Positions 16,883 through 24,040 of a stretch of DNA of 64,000 nucleotides are shown in pieces. Origin of the DNA: CAYQJS01 sp964417895 (GTDB lineage Bacteria > Chloroflexota > UBA6077 > SHYK01); assembly GCA_964417895.1 (NCBI GenBank), contig CAYQJS010000002.1:161963-225962 (forward strand), written 5' to 3'. The position numbers and the translations under genes were made by a program. The first letter of the stretch is position 1; every line of letters starts with the position of its first letter. The notes under the pieces were generated by a model. That model saw only the letters and a program-made list of their open reading frames with translations. It made no database searches and was not told the DNA's origin.

Positions 16883-17970
16883 TCGTAGACGAATTGGGTT
16901 CCGCGGCTCACAAGATGATAGTCGGGGATGTGAACCTTCCGCTCCGGATCGTATGTGGCTTGCCCTATCTTATAGGCGCGCTTTCCATGGCGCTCAATAA
17001 TGGATATCACAGCGTCGGCTTCCGGTGCGGGGACAACCAAACAGAACCCGATTCCCATATTGAAGACATGGAACATCTCTGGGTGGGCGACGCCGCCGTG
17101 CTCTTTGATCAGCTCAAAGATGGCAGGTATTGGTGGAAGGTTGTCGATGACGTACCCCGTGGTCTCGGACTTAACCCTTGTGAGGTTCAAGAATCCATCG
17201 CTGGTGATGTGCACGAGCGCTTTGACGTCAAAGCCCGATTCAAGGATCTCCATCGCTTCTGCGACGTAAATGTTGGTTGGGCAGAGCAGCTCTTTGCCCA
17301 GGGGGCGGGTAAGGCCGGGCGGCGTGTCGTTTAACGAGAGGTGGCCATCCCGCAGGAGCGCTTTACGCGCGAGGGTTATCCCGTTGCTATGGATCCCGCT
17401 ACTTTCGATGCCGACAATAACATCGCCTGGCTTGATGTGTTCGCCGACGATGATTTTGTCCAGTTGAACCAGCCCCACGGCGGTACCCGCGATATCGAAA
17501 CCCGAGTCCTCCCTTTCCCCCTTAATGAGGTCGCGGACTTGGGCCATTTCGCCGCCAGAGATTGAGATGTTCGCTATGCGGGCCCCTTCGCACAGGCCTT
17601 CCGCGATCTGATCTACCACGTTCGGGTCGAGCCGCTGGATGGCTATGGAGTCAACCATGGAAAGGGGCCGCGCGCCGACGCAGATAACGTCGTTCACGTT
17701 CATGGCCACACAGTCGATTCCGACGGTTGAGTAGTCGTCCAACATTTGCGCGATGAGGACCTTAGTGCCCACGCCGTCGGTTGATATAGCGAGACCGAGA
17801 CCGGCCCCAATTTCAATGACGTTAGCGAAGTAGCCGATCTCAAGGTGAACCTTGCCGACTCCCTCGGTCGGCCATGTCCTCGTGATCCTTTCGGTTAGCT
17901 TGCGGAGGGCCGCCTCCTCGTGCTCGGTGTTGACTCCGGCTTCCACGTAGGTGGTTGATGCAGTACTCAT
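16879..17970 (-). CDS. purM: Phosphoribosylformylglycinamidine cyclo-ligase (AIR synthase)
   Basis: A 363-residue PurM-type protein. Near the N-terminus it has the catalytic glycine-rich strand LGLAISTDGVGTKVLIAQML and the metal/ATP-site Asp segment TVGIDCVAMNVNDVICVGA. The middle has ISGGEMAQVRDLI, and the C-terminal ATP-grasp-like half includes GDVIVGIESSGIHSNGITLA and FNMGIGFCLVV. In the cytoplasm it converts FGAM to AIR with ATP in de novo purine synthesis. GAGGAG precedes ATG 17970. No other pur gene is adjacent, and the protein is slightly longer than the usual 340-350 residues. Confidence 0.93.
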   Translation of the reverse strand: MSTASTTYVEAGVNTEHEEAALRKLTERITRTWPTEGVGKVHLEIGYFANVIEIGAGLGLAISTDGVGTKVLIAQMLDDYSTVGIDCVAMNVNDVICVGARPLSMVDSIAIQRLDPNVVDQIAEGLCEGARIANISISGGEMAQVRDLIKGEREDSGFDIAGTAVGLVQLDKIIVGEHIKPGDVIVGIESSGIHSNGITLARKALLRDGHLSLNDTPPGLTRPLGKELLCPTNIYVAEAMEILESGFDVKALVHITSDGFLNLTRVKSETTGYVIDNLPPIPAIFELIKEHGGVAHPEMFHVFNMGIGFCLVVPAPEADAVISIIERHGKRAYKIGQATYDPERKVHIPDYHLVSRGTQFVYE

Positions 17971-18393
17971 CGGGACTCCTCACCCACCGTTGGATTTGCA
18001 GCAGCAACGGGCTGCACCGTTACCACCTCTAGATTCCTTATTCTATTTCTTCTACTTCCCCGGGCGAGCAATGCTCCCAGATCGAGACAGGATTGAGGCG
18101 CAGGTTTCGCGGGGACAAACGCTTTGAGGCACCGATCTGGCTCCCCGCAGAGGGGGAAAATCCGAACTTTTTTCACTCTCGCCGTGTTTGTAGGCCCAAA
18201 TGACGACTGGAAATCGCCCCGTGGGCCGATTTTTTCATGACCTTGAAGACCTCAAATCACCCTACCGGACCCGCCCATCCGCCGAAAAGCGCCCGTCGGC
18301 AAGCCCCGTCGCAATCCTGTCGCGCTAGCGCGCGAATGGGATGCATTGCTCGCAGTCGGAACCGTTCCTTCGCGGGCGGAGCTGGCTCGCAGA
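17971..18393. other. Intergenic stretch with an orphan terminator
   Basis: Upstream region of purM plus about 160 bases before the next minus-strand gene end. Apart from the plus-strand terminator at 18211-18235 no feature is seen. Since no plus-strand gene reads into that terminator, a short plus-strand RNA or a lost gene may be involved. Confidence 0.4.
18211..18235 (+). terminator. Rho-independent terminator
   Basis: AAATCGCCC (18211-18219), a short CGT loop, then GGGCCGATTT with one bulged C, continuing into a T6 run (18230-18235). The geometry is that of an intrinsic terminator on the plus strand. Confidence 0.6.
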
Positions 18394-18993
18394 TCAGAGG
18401 GCCCGGGCATCCCTCATTTCTCTACCCTGTGCGTGGGGGCGCTGGTAGCGGAGGAGGACGACCCCGTTGCCGAAGGTCCGGGTCTCAGCGAGTTGGAGAT
18501 TGATCTTGGCGTCTGATATCTGGAACAGGGGCTTGCCCTGCCCAATGACGATCGGGTGGACATAGAGCCGGTACTCGTCGATCAGGTCGTGTCGCATGAA
18601 GGCCGCGGCGAGGTCGGCCCCGCCGAGCACCAGGTCTCCACCGGGCTGTGCCTTGAGCTCCAGGACCTCCTCGACGACGAGGTCTCGGACCACCGTGGTG
18701 TTCCAGTCGGCCCGCTCCAGAGTCCTGGAGAACACGATCTTGGGCATGTCCCGCCAGATTCGCGCGAACTCGACCATGGGCCCGGTACTCGAGGGGTCGG
18801 TGTCTGCCGTCGGCCAGAATCCGGCCATCAGGTCATAGGTGACACGTCCGTTCAGGAAGGCGCCCATCGCGCTGAGCTGCTCGTTGAAGTGGCGGTGCAG
18901 CTCGTCATCGACCATGTGCCAATCGAGCTCGCGGTTCGGTCCCTCAATGAAGCCATCAACAGACACCGACATCATCAAGATGATCTTTCTCAT
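18394..18993 (-). CDS. RibD C-terminal/DHFR-like reductase family protein
   Basis: 199 residues from ATG 18993, preceded by GGAGG. The fold markers of the COG0262 dihydrofolate-reductase family are present: MRKIILMMSVSVDGFIEGPN (first strand and substrate helix), GAFLNGRVTYDLMAGFWP (NADPH-binding helix) and KIVFSRTLERADWNTTVV. GGDLVLGGADLAAAFMRHDL is the pyrophosphate-binding GG turn, and IDEYRLYVHPIVIGQGKPLF is the closing strand. Such proteins are stand-alone NADPH-dependent reductases of unknown substrate. The gene is translationally coupled: its ATG overlaps the TGA of the upstream 87-codon gene. Confidence 0.9.
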   Translation of the reverse strand: MRKIILMMSVSVDGFIEGPNRELDWHMVDDELHRHFNEQLSAMGAFLNGRVTYDLMAGFWPTADTDPSSTGPMVEFARIWRDMPKIVFSRTLERADWNTTVVRDLVVEEVLELKAQPGGDLVLGGADLAAAFMRHDLIDEYRLYVHPIVIGQGKPLFQISDAKINLQLAETRTFGNGVVLLRYQRPHAQGREMRDARAL

Positions 18994-19253
18994 TGCGGTT
19001 CCCTCCGAAGTCGTCCAGGTTCGCTGCCAGCGAGGGGTGTGGTCACGGCTGACCTCCGTTCCACCCTGACGCTCAGGCCAGGCTGGTCGGCTGCTAGTGG
19101 CGGCAGGAGATGCGACAACAACTGCTCTGCGCTCATACGGTGGACACGACCGTTTGGGCCGGTTCGTGTCCAGACGTCGCCCTCCTTGACGTGGCTCCAC
19201 GTCTGACCATGTAAGGTCGTGATGTAGATCACGTAGTCAGTGTTCTTAGCCAT
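18990..19253 (-). CDS. Small conserved-looking protein coupled to the RibD/DHFR-like gene
   Basis: 87 residues from ATG 19253 with AGGAG eight bases upstream. The core MAKNTDYVIYITTLHGQTWS, then HVKEGDVWTRTGPNGRVHRM and SAEQLLSHLLPPLA, has compact protein-like character. Its stop overlaps the start of the downstream reductase gene (CAATGAG), so the two are probably made together. The last 25 residues are Arg-rich. Family and function unknown. Confidence 0.6.
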   Translation of the reverse strand: MAKNTDYVIYITTLHGQTWSHVKEGDVWTRTGPNGRVHRMSAEQLLSHLLPPLAADQPGLSVRVERRSAVTTPLAGSEPGRLRREPQ

Positions 19254-19487
19254 GTTGTGGTCTCCTGTTAGGTACTCGGCCGCCCCGTCGTCGTGCGCAG
19301 TGACAACTTACCAGAACGCAGCGTTCGTGAGGCGCGGATGGCGTGGGGCGGGAGAAGTACTCCTCAAAGGCAACTTGAGCGGGCTCCGTCCCCGCGTGCC
19401 CACCCAAGAAACAGATTGCCGTAGTAGAAGGCGATTCAGACGTTTCCAACCATTGCTATCAGGAGAGGCCTTTACATCTCGGCGGAC

Positions 19488-19574
19488 GTGATTGGCTTGA
19501 TCACCGGGCTGCCCGTGATCGCGGGCTGGGTCGGGAGCGCACTGGCGGCCTGGATTCCGTGGTGGCCGTTCTAG
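19488..19574 (+). CDS. Possible 28-residue hydrophobic peptide
   Basis: GTG 19488 to TAG 19574 reads MIGLITGLPVIAGWVGSALA, then AWIPWWPF, a single membrane helix ending in aromatic residues. No good ribosome site is seen. It may be the end of a lost membrane-protein gene or a small membrane peptide. Confidence 0.2.
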   Translation: MIGLITGLPVIAGWVGSALAAWIPWWPF

Positions 19575-19603
19575 CTCAGCGCCGCTCATTTTCACGATGC
19601 GTT

Positions 19604-19616
19604 TTAGCTCAGCTAA
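19604..19616. promoter_or_regulatory. Palindrome TTAGCTcAGCTAA, candidate operator
   Basis: A perfect 6-bp inverted repeat around one central base, about 95 bases upstream of the DUF1801 start, extended on the right by another GCTAA. Its position would suit a dimeric repressor site, but no regulator gene is adjacent. Confidence 0.25.
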
Positions 19617-19709
19617 GCTAACAACTGTGTCGCTGCCGGCGTGGTCAGATCGCGGGTCAGGAGCTCGCGGCCGGTATGGAAGCGTAGTGCAGACGGGAGG
19701 CCAGGGGCC

Positions 19710-20042
19710 ATGACGGATCCAAGCGTCCAGAACTACATCGACGCGATCCCAGCGACGCATAGGCCGCTCTTCGATCGCCTACAGTCGCTCATCTTCGAGC
19801 TCTATCCGGACGCCGAGATCGTGATCTCGTACGGGATACCTACCTACAAGGTAGGACGCGGACGCGTTTACCTCGGGCGGTGGAAGAACGGGGTGTCGCT
19901 CCACGCCATCGATATCGAGCCGTTCAAGCAGCGTCACCCCTCCATCAAGACCGGGAAGGGGAGCCTCAACTTCAAGCTCACCGACGAGCTGCCCGAGGCC
20001 GACATTCGCGACGTAATCGAGCGAGCGATCAGCCGGTCATAA
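19710..20042 (+). CDS. DUF1801 domain protein (YdhG/iron-chaperone-like)
   Basis: 110 residues from ATG 19710. It begins MTDPSVQNYIDAIPATHRPL and has the family core FDRLQSLIFELYPDAEIVIS, YGIPTYKVGRGRVYLGRW, KNGVSLHAID and TGKGSLNFKLTDELPEADIR. This is the frataxin-like fold family called DUF1801, some members of which (Fra/YdhG) act in iron handling. The start is chosen over an upstream in-frame codon because the homologous region begins here. It is followed by a GC-rich hairpin. Confidence 0.88.
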   Translation: MTDPSVQNYIDAIPATHRPLFDRLQSLIFELYPDAEIVISYGIPTYKVGRGRVYLGRWKNGVSLHAIDIEPFKQRHPSIKTGKGSLNFKLTDELPEADIRDVIERAISRS

Positions 20043-20053
20043 GCTCATTAGAG

Positions 20054-20079
20054 GCGGCGGCCGAATCTCCGGCCGCCGC
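20054..20079 (+). terminator. GC-rich hairpin after the DUF1801 gene
   Basis: A perfect 10-bp stem, GCGGCGGCCG and CGGCCGCCGC, around AATCTC, starting 12 bases after the stop codon. The T-run is short (TT), so it is a weak or factor-assisted terminator, or a 3' RNA stabiliser. Confidence 0.5.
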
Positions 20080-20369
20080 TTGGCGTGATTGACCCAAAAG
20101 TGCGTGAGAGCCGGCGGTGGTATCGCTCAAACCTCAAGGGTTCTTTGAGATTTCCATGACCTTGGCTCCCCGAGCAGGTGTCGGAGCAACACTACTAGAG
20201 AACCCGCACGCGGGCCAAGCTCTCGTGACCCCAGCTCTCGCGCTGCCGAACGAACAAGAACTCGCGCTCGTCTGAGGTGCACGCCCGCCCGACTGTGGTT
20301 TCCGCGTGAAAACGGACCCACTTTTACGCCTGAAAAGGGAGCCATCCTGCTGGCGTCGTGCGGCTCATG

Positions 20370-21173
20370 TTAGTCCTCCTTTGGCACCTTTGGCACCTTT
20401 GGCACCTTTGGCACCTTTGGCACCTTTGGCACGGTGGTGCGCTTGTCCTTGAGCCGGTAGCTGGGTCCGTTCATTGCGAAAATGTGGCTCTGGTGAAGGA
20501 GCCGAGCCAGAATCGCTGAGGCGATCACTTCGTCGCCGAAGACCTTGCCCCATCCATCGAAGCTCACGTTGCTCGTGATGATGATCGAGCCCTTGGTGTA
20601 GCGCGTCGCCACCAACTGGAAGAACAGGTTGGCCCGTCTGCCGTCGAAAGGCAGATATCCCAGCTCGTCGATTACCAACAGGTCGAGGCGACGGAGCCGG
20701 TCGAGCAGCTTGCCCAGCGTCTGGGTAATCTCGGCGGCTGCCAATTGGTCGAGCAAGTCCGCCGCGGCGGTGAAGAGCACACTCCGCCGTGCTGCGTAGG
20801 CTTGGAGGGCGAGAGGGACAGGGAGGTGTGTCTTTCTCACTCCTGGCCCACCGATAAAGAGCACGTTGGCGGCCTGGTCGATGAACGAGAGATTGGCAAG
20901 CTCCCGCACCCGCGCGGCCGAGAGGCCGGGCTGGAAGCTGAAGTCGAACTCTTCCAGCGTGCGGAACATGGAGAACCGCGCGCGATGCACCCGCGCGTTG
21001 ACCGAGCGATCCGTCTTGTCAGCCAGCTCCGCTTCGACCAGACGGGCCAGGTACGTCGTGTAGGACGACTCGCTCTGGGCAGCTGCCTCCCCTTCGGTCT
21101 CGAAGTGGCTCGCCATGGCGTGCAGCCCGAGCTGGATGAGCTGGTCTTTGAGCGCGTGGCTCTCGGCCATCAT
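20370..21173 (-). CDS. istB: IS21-family helper ATPase IstB with a repeat-encoded tail
   Basis: 267 residues from ATG 21173. Family marks: HALKDQLIQLGLHAMASHFE at the start, LANLSFIDQAANVLFIGGPG before the P-loop, Walker B DLLVIDELGYLPFDGRRANL, ATRYTKGSIIITSNVSFDGW, and FGDEVIASAILARLLHQSH at the end. The P-loop reads GGPGVRKTH where GPPGTGKTH is usual, so the invariant Gly before Lys is Arg and ATPase activity is doubtful. The C-terminus ends in a (Lys-Val-Pro)n run encoded by 9-bp tandem repeats. IstB would assist IstA, which here is destroyed. Confidence 0.85.
   Translation of the reverse strand: MMAESHALKDQLIQLGLHAMASHFETEGEAAAQSESSYTTYLARLVEAELADKTDRSVNARVHRARFSMFRTLEEFDFSFQPGLSAARVRELANLSFIDQAANVLFIGGPGVRKTHLPVPLALQAYAARRSVLFTAAADLLDQLAAAEITQTLGKLLDRLRRLDLLVIDELGYLPFDGRRANLFFQLVATRYTKGSIIITSNVSFDGWGKVFGDEVIASAILARLLHQSHIFAMNGPSYRLKDKRTTVPKVPKVPKVPKVPKVPKED
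20380..20432. repeat. Tandem repeat of TTTGGCACC, 5.9 copies
   Basis: Six consecutive 9-base units (last one imperfect, TTTGGCACG). On the minus strand they lie inside the end of istB and encode the K-V-P tail. The copy number probably varies by slippage without breaking the frame. Confidence 0.9.
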
Positions 21174-21773
21174 CGCCCGGCCTCCCAGAGCAGCTGCTGG
21201 TAGGGACGCAGATCGGCTCGCACCGCGACGCGGGGCAGCGACGCTGCCTGGTCGGCTGGGCGCCCTGGATCCACCGCCTGGGGCACCGCGCGGCTCTCCA
21301 GTAGCCCGCGAATGAAGGCGTGAGAGTACGTCTTGTGCTCGCGCGCCAGCGCGAAGGCGCGACGCATGCTGCGCTCGTCGTAGAGACTGGCCAGCTCCAT
21401 GACCCCACGGAGATGTTCGGCGGGATTGTGGGTGTGTTGGAGCTGCAGGCCTTCCAGGAAATCGTCCCGTTCGAAACGCGTCAGCTCCTCTTGGGAAATG
21501 CGCGAAGCTGGTCCAGGCGCTGCCCTTGATGAACTGCTGCTCCAGGTAGAAGAACGGCTTCTCCACCTCGCCCTTCGTCTGGGCTCGCCGTACCTGGCAG
21601 GCGCGCGGCTGCACGCGATAGTGGCCCATCAACTCGAGGAACTGCGGGTTCCAGCGGAAGTGGGAAAGAACCGCCCCACTACGCTCTGGCCCAGTACGAA
21701 TTGGCTCAAAAGGTTGTTCGCGTGCATCGGCGTGGGCTTTCGCCAACTCGCTGCGCGTGCCTCCCCTTATCAT
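21174..21773 (-). pseudogene. IS21-family transposase IstA, 3' remnant
   Basis: Only the C-terminal part remains. One frame reads LSHFRWNPQFLELMGHYRVQ, PRACQVRRAQTKGEVEKPFF, then YLEQQFIKGSAWTSF. A second frame later carries MELASLYDERSMRRAFALAR, then EHKTYSHAFIRGLL and LRPYQQLLWEAG. The DDE catalytic core is missing or truncated and at least one frameshift separates the pieces. Confidence 0.7.
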
Positions 21774-21807
21774 TTCATTCAGCTTGCGCTTATACAGTGA
21801 TCCAGTT

Positions 21808-22092
21808 ATGCTCGACTTGAGTCCGAATGAATTCAGGGAGGGCCGATATCAAAGCCTGCATCCATTCTCCGTCACGGTCGGAACACCGGTTTATACACAC
21901 GATGGCGCAAAGATCGGTAAGGTGAAGGAGGTCCGTGGCGAGGCATTCAAGGTCGAGACCGGCCTCTTTCAGAGGGATTACTGGCTCGCTGCCGACAGCG
22001 TTGCGGAAGCGGTCCCGGACGTGCCCGTCACGTTAGCCGTGGACAAGAATCAAATCGACACCAAGAAAATCAACGAACCGCAGTCGGCCTGA
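21808..22092 (+). CDS. PRC-barrel/DUF2171-like small protein
   Basis: 94 residues from ATG 21808. Central strands FSVTVGTPVYTHDGAKIGKV, then KEVRGEAFKVETGLFQRDYW and LAADSVAEAVPDVPVTLAV match the PRC-barrel/DUF2171 style (a short beta-barrel that senses or binds, often with x-DG-x-x-IG-x-V). It is cytoplasmic, with no signal peptide. No clear ribosome site is seen and the IS21 remnant ends just upstream, so expression may be compromised. A relic of a paralogue lies at 6889-6987. Confidence 0.75.
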   Translation: MLDLSPNEFREGRYQSLHPFSVTVGTPVYTHDGAKIGKVKEVRGEAFKVETGLFQRDYWLAADSVAEAVPDVPVTLAVDKNQIDTKKINEPQSA

Positions 22093-22342
22093 GCAAAGCT
22101 CGCCGCCTCTACTACTCTTCCAACAGCGAATACCTGCAGGGAAACCACGCTCGATCAACCCTCTGCACTACAAAATGGGATCGCGTCTATGGGGCGTGCT
22201 CGCGGCCGTCGGCGTGTCCACCCCGAGCTGGTGGGGCAGTGTTTTGCTCGGGGCGCGCCCGAACCGTAGCCGTCGAGGCGCTTTGCTGGGCGGCAGTGAT
22301 TGACCGTTGGTCATCCAAACGATAGCGGCCCCGGGGGGAAGC

Positions 22343-24025
22343 ATGAGGAACACCGTTCATCAGGTCATCGTGATTGCGCTTGGCGTGGTCGTTTTGGTGG
22401 TTGCCTGCGCGCCCCAGGCTCCTTCGCCGGGCGATCAGGCAGGCGTGCGGCAGGCCGTGCGGCCCAGCTTGCTGAGGATTGCGATGGCGGCGGATGTCCC
22501 TCAGTTCAGCATCAAGCTCGGGCCCGACTATTCCAAGATCGTTAACCATCTGGTCAACGTCAATCTCGCGAAAGTGGACCATCGAGACGTCACCTACCCG
22601 TACCTGCTTGACAAGCTTCCGAGCCAGGATGATGGCACATGGCTGGTCAACGCCGACGGCACGATGCGGACAACACTCCGCCTTCGGCCCGGGATCAGCT
22701 GGCACGACGGCCAACCGCTCACCGCTTACGACATCGCCTTCGCACACCGCGTCTACGCAGACCCGGAGATCCCCAGCCAACAGCCCATAGAGCGGATCAT
22801 CGACAGCGTGGTGCCGCGCGACGACCGGACGGCGGAGGTTATCTGGCGCGAGCCGCACTTCCGAGCGGGTGCCCCTGAGGAGCGCGATCTAGTTCCCCTG
22901 CCACGCCACCTGCTCGAGTCCCTGTTTAACAGAGACAAGCAAGCCTTCATGAATAGCCCATTCTGGACCAGTGAAGAATACGTGAGTGCCGGACCGTACC
23001 GGGTGCGCGAGCGCGACCTCGGGGTCGGCGTCACCCTCGCGGCCAACCCCGACTTCTTTCTGGGAAAACCGCACATCGATACCGTCCGTCTGGAGATCGT
23101 CCTGGATAAGAACGCGATCATCGCTCGCCTGCTATCGGGGGCGATCGACTTCAGTGAAGACATCACGCCTGAGCAGGCGGCGGTGCTGCGTGAGCAATGG
23201 CAGGGAGGGGGCGTCGTGTACGTCTCCTTCTACGCGGTCCAGTCCGTTCGGCCGCAGTTCCGCGACGTGCACAATCATCAGCCCGCACTGAGAGACGTGC
23301 GTGTCCGACGCGCGATGATGCATGCCATCGACCGAGACGCCATCGCTGCGGCCATGACCTCCGGCCTCTCGACGGCGGCTGATACGTACTACTCCCGGGA
23401 GAATCGCCTGTACCCGCGCATCGAGCAAGCCATCGCCAGGTACCCTTACGACGTCCGTCGAGCCGAAGCCCTGCTAGTGGAGGCGGGCTGGTCGCGCGGC
23501 GCGGATAGCATGCTTCGTAATGCCACCGGCCGGCCGTTTGACCTAGAGTGCACTGGCAGCGCAGCCCGCTTCGCGACCTGCGTGCCGGTCATCGACTACT
23601 GGAAGCGCATCGGGATCGACGGGCGAGCCGTGCCCCTGCCACAGGTGCGTGACCCCGAGCTGACCGCCAGCTTTCCCGGCGTTCAAATCGACGGCGGCAT
23701 GCCAGGACCGACTAACGTCGTGACGATGTCGAGCGTCGAGGTGCCGACACCCGTGAATCGATGGTCGGGCCGCAATGCAGGGAGCTATGTGAACCCGGAG
23801 CTGGACGATCTGCTGTTCCGTCTCGGCACCTCGCTCAACGGAACTGAACGCGACGATCTCATGGTCGCAGTCGAACGCGTTATGACCCTGGAGCTGCCCA
23901 AAGGGGCCATCTTCTACGCGACGCCGGTGGCGGCAGGCGCGTCTCATGTGAAGGGTATAAAAGGCTACGGTGTCGGAGGCACGCCATCCTACACCTACAA
24001 CGGCTGGGAGTGGACCGTCGAATAG
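22343..24025 (+). CDS. Family-5 ABC transporter solute-binding lipoprotein
   Basis: 560 residues from ATG 22343 (GGGGGAAG just upstream; an earlier in-frame codon lacks a ribosome site). Lipobox VVAC with Cys22. Family segments: LVNADGTMRTTLRLRPGISW with HDGQPLTAYDIAFAHRVYAD, YVSAGPYRVRERDLGVGVTL, PHIDTVRLEIVLDKNAII, and DVRVRRAMMHAIDRDAIAAA. It should capture a small organic solute at the outer face of the membrane. It is directly followed (15 bases) by a second binding-protein gene of the same subtype, so the two form an operon without permease genes. Confidence 0.95.
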   Translation: MRNTVHQVIVIALGVVVLVVACAPQAPSPGDQAGVRQAVRPSLLRIAMAADVPQFSIKLGPDYSKIVNHLVNVNLAKVDHRDVTYPYLLDKLPSQDDGTWLVNADGTMRTTLRLRPGISWHDGQPLTAYDIAFAHRVYADPEIPSQQPIERIIDSVVPRDDRTAEVIWREPHFRAGAPEERDLVPLPRHLLESLFNRDKQAFMNSPFWTSEEYVSAGPYRVRERDLGVGVTLAANPDFFLGKPHIDTVRLEIVLDKNAIIARLLSGAIDFSEDITPEQAAVLREQWQGGGVVYVSFYAVQSVRPQFRDVHNHQPALRDVRVRRAMMHAIDRDAIAAAMTSGLSTAADTYYSRENRLYPRIEQAIARYPYDVRRAEALLVEAGWSRGADSMLRNATGRPFDLECTGSAARFATCVPVIDYWKRIGIDGRAVPLPQVRDPELTASFPGVQIDGGMPGPTNVVTMSSVEVPTPVNRWSGRNAGSYVNPELDDLLFRLGTSLNGTERDDLMVAVERVMTLELPKGAIFYATPVAAGASHVKGIKGYGVGGTPSYTYNGWEWTVE

Positions 24026-24040
24026 CACAGGGAGGTCACC

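Larger units (their letters stand above)
19254..19709. other. Upstream region of the DUF1801 gene
   Basis: Mostly non-coding. It includes the possible 28-codon hydrophobic peptide at 19488-19574 and the palindrome at 19604-19616. Minus-strand frames across it are shadows. Confidence 0.4.
20285..21773 (-). mobile_element. IS21-family insertion sequence remnant
   Basis: It contains an istB-like gene, a 5'-truncated and frameshifted istA, and on the left flank a segment typical of IS21-type ends (around 20308-20340, AAACGGACCCACTTTT followed by a second related motif). The istA 5' two thirds and the other end are missing. The remnant stops about 35 bases upstream of an intact PRC-barrel gene that may have lost its promoter to the insertion. 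No target duplication can be read because one end is lost. Confidence 0.75.

Noticed and set aside
20341..20432. CRISPR-like regular repeats
   Set aside because: The 9-base units are contiguous with no spacers and lie in the istB coding frame; simple tandem repeat. No CRISPR array or cas gene was found in the window.
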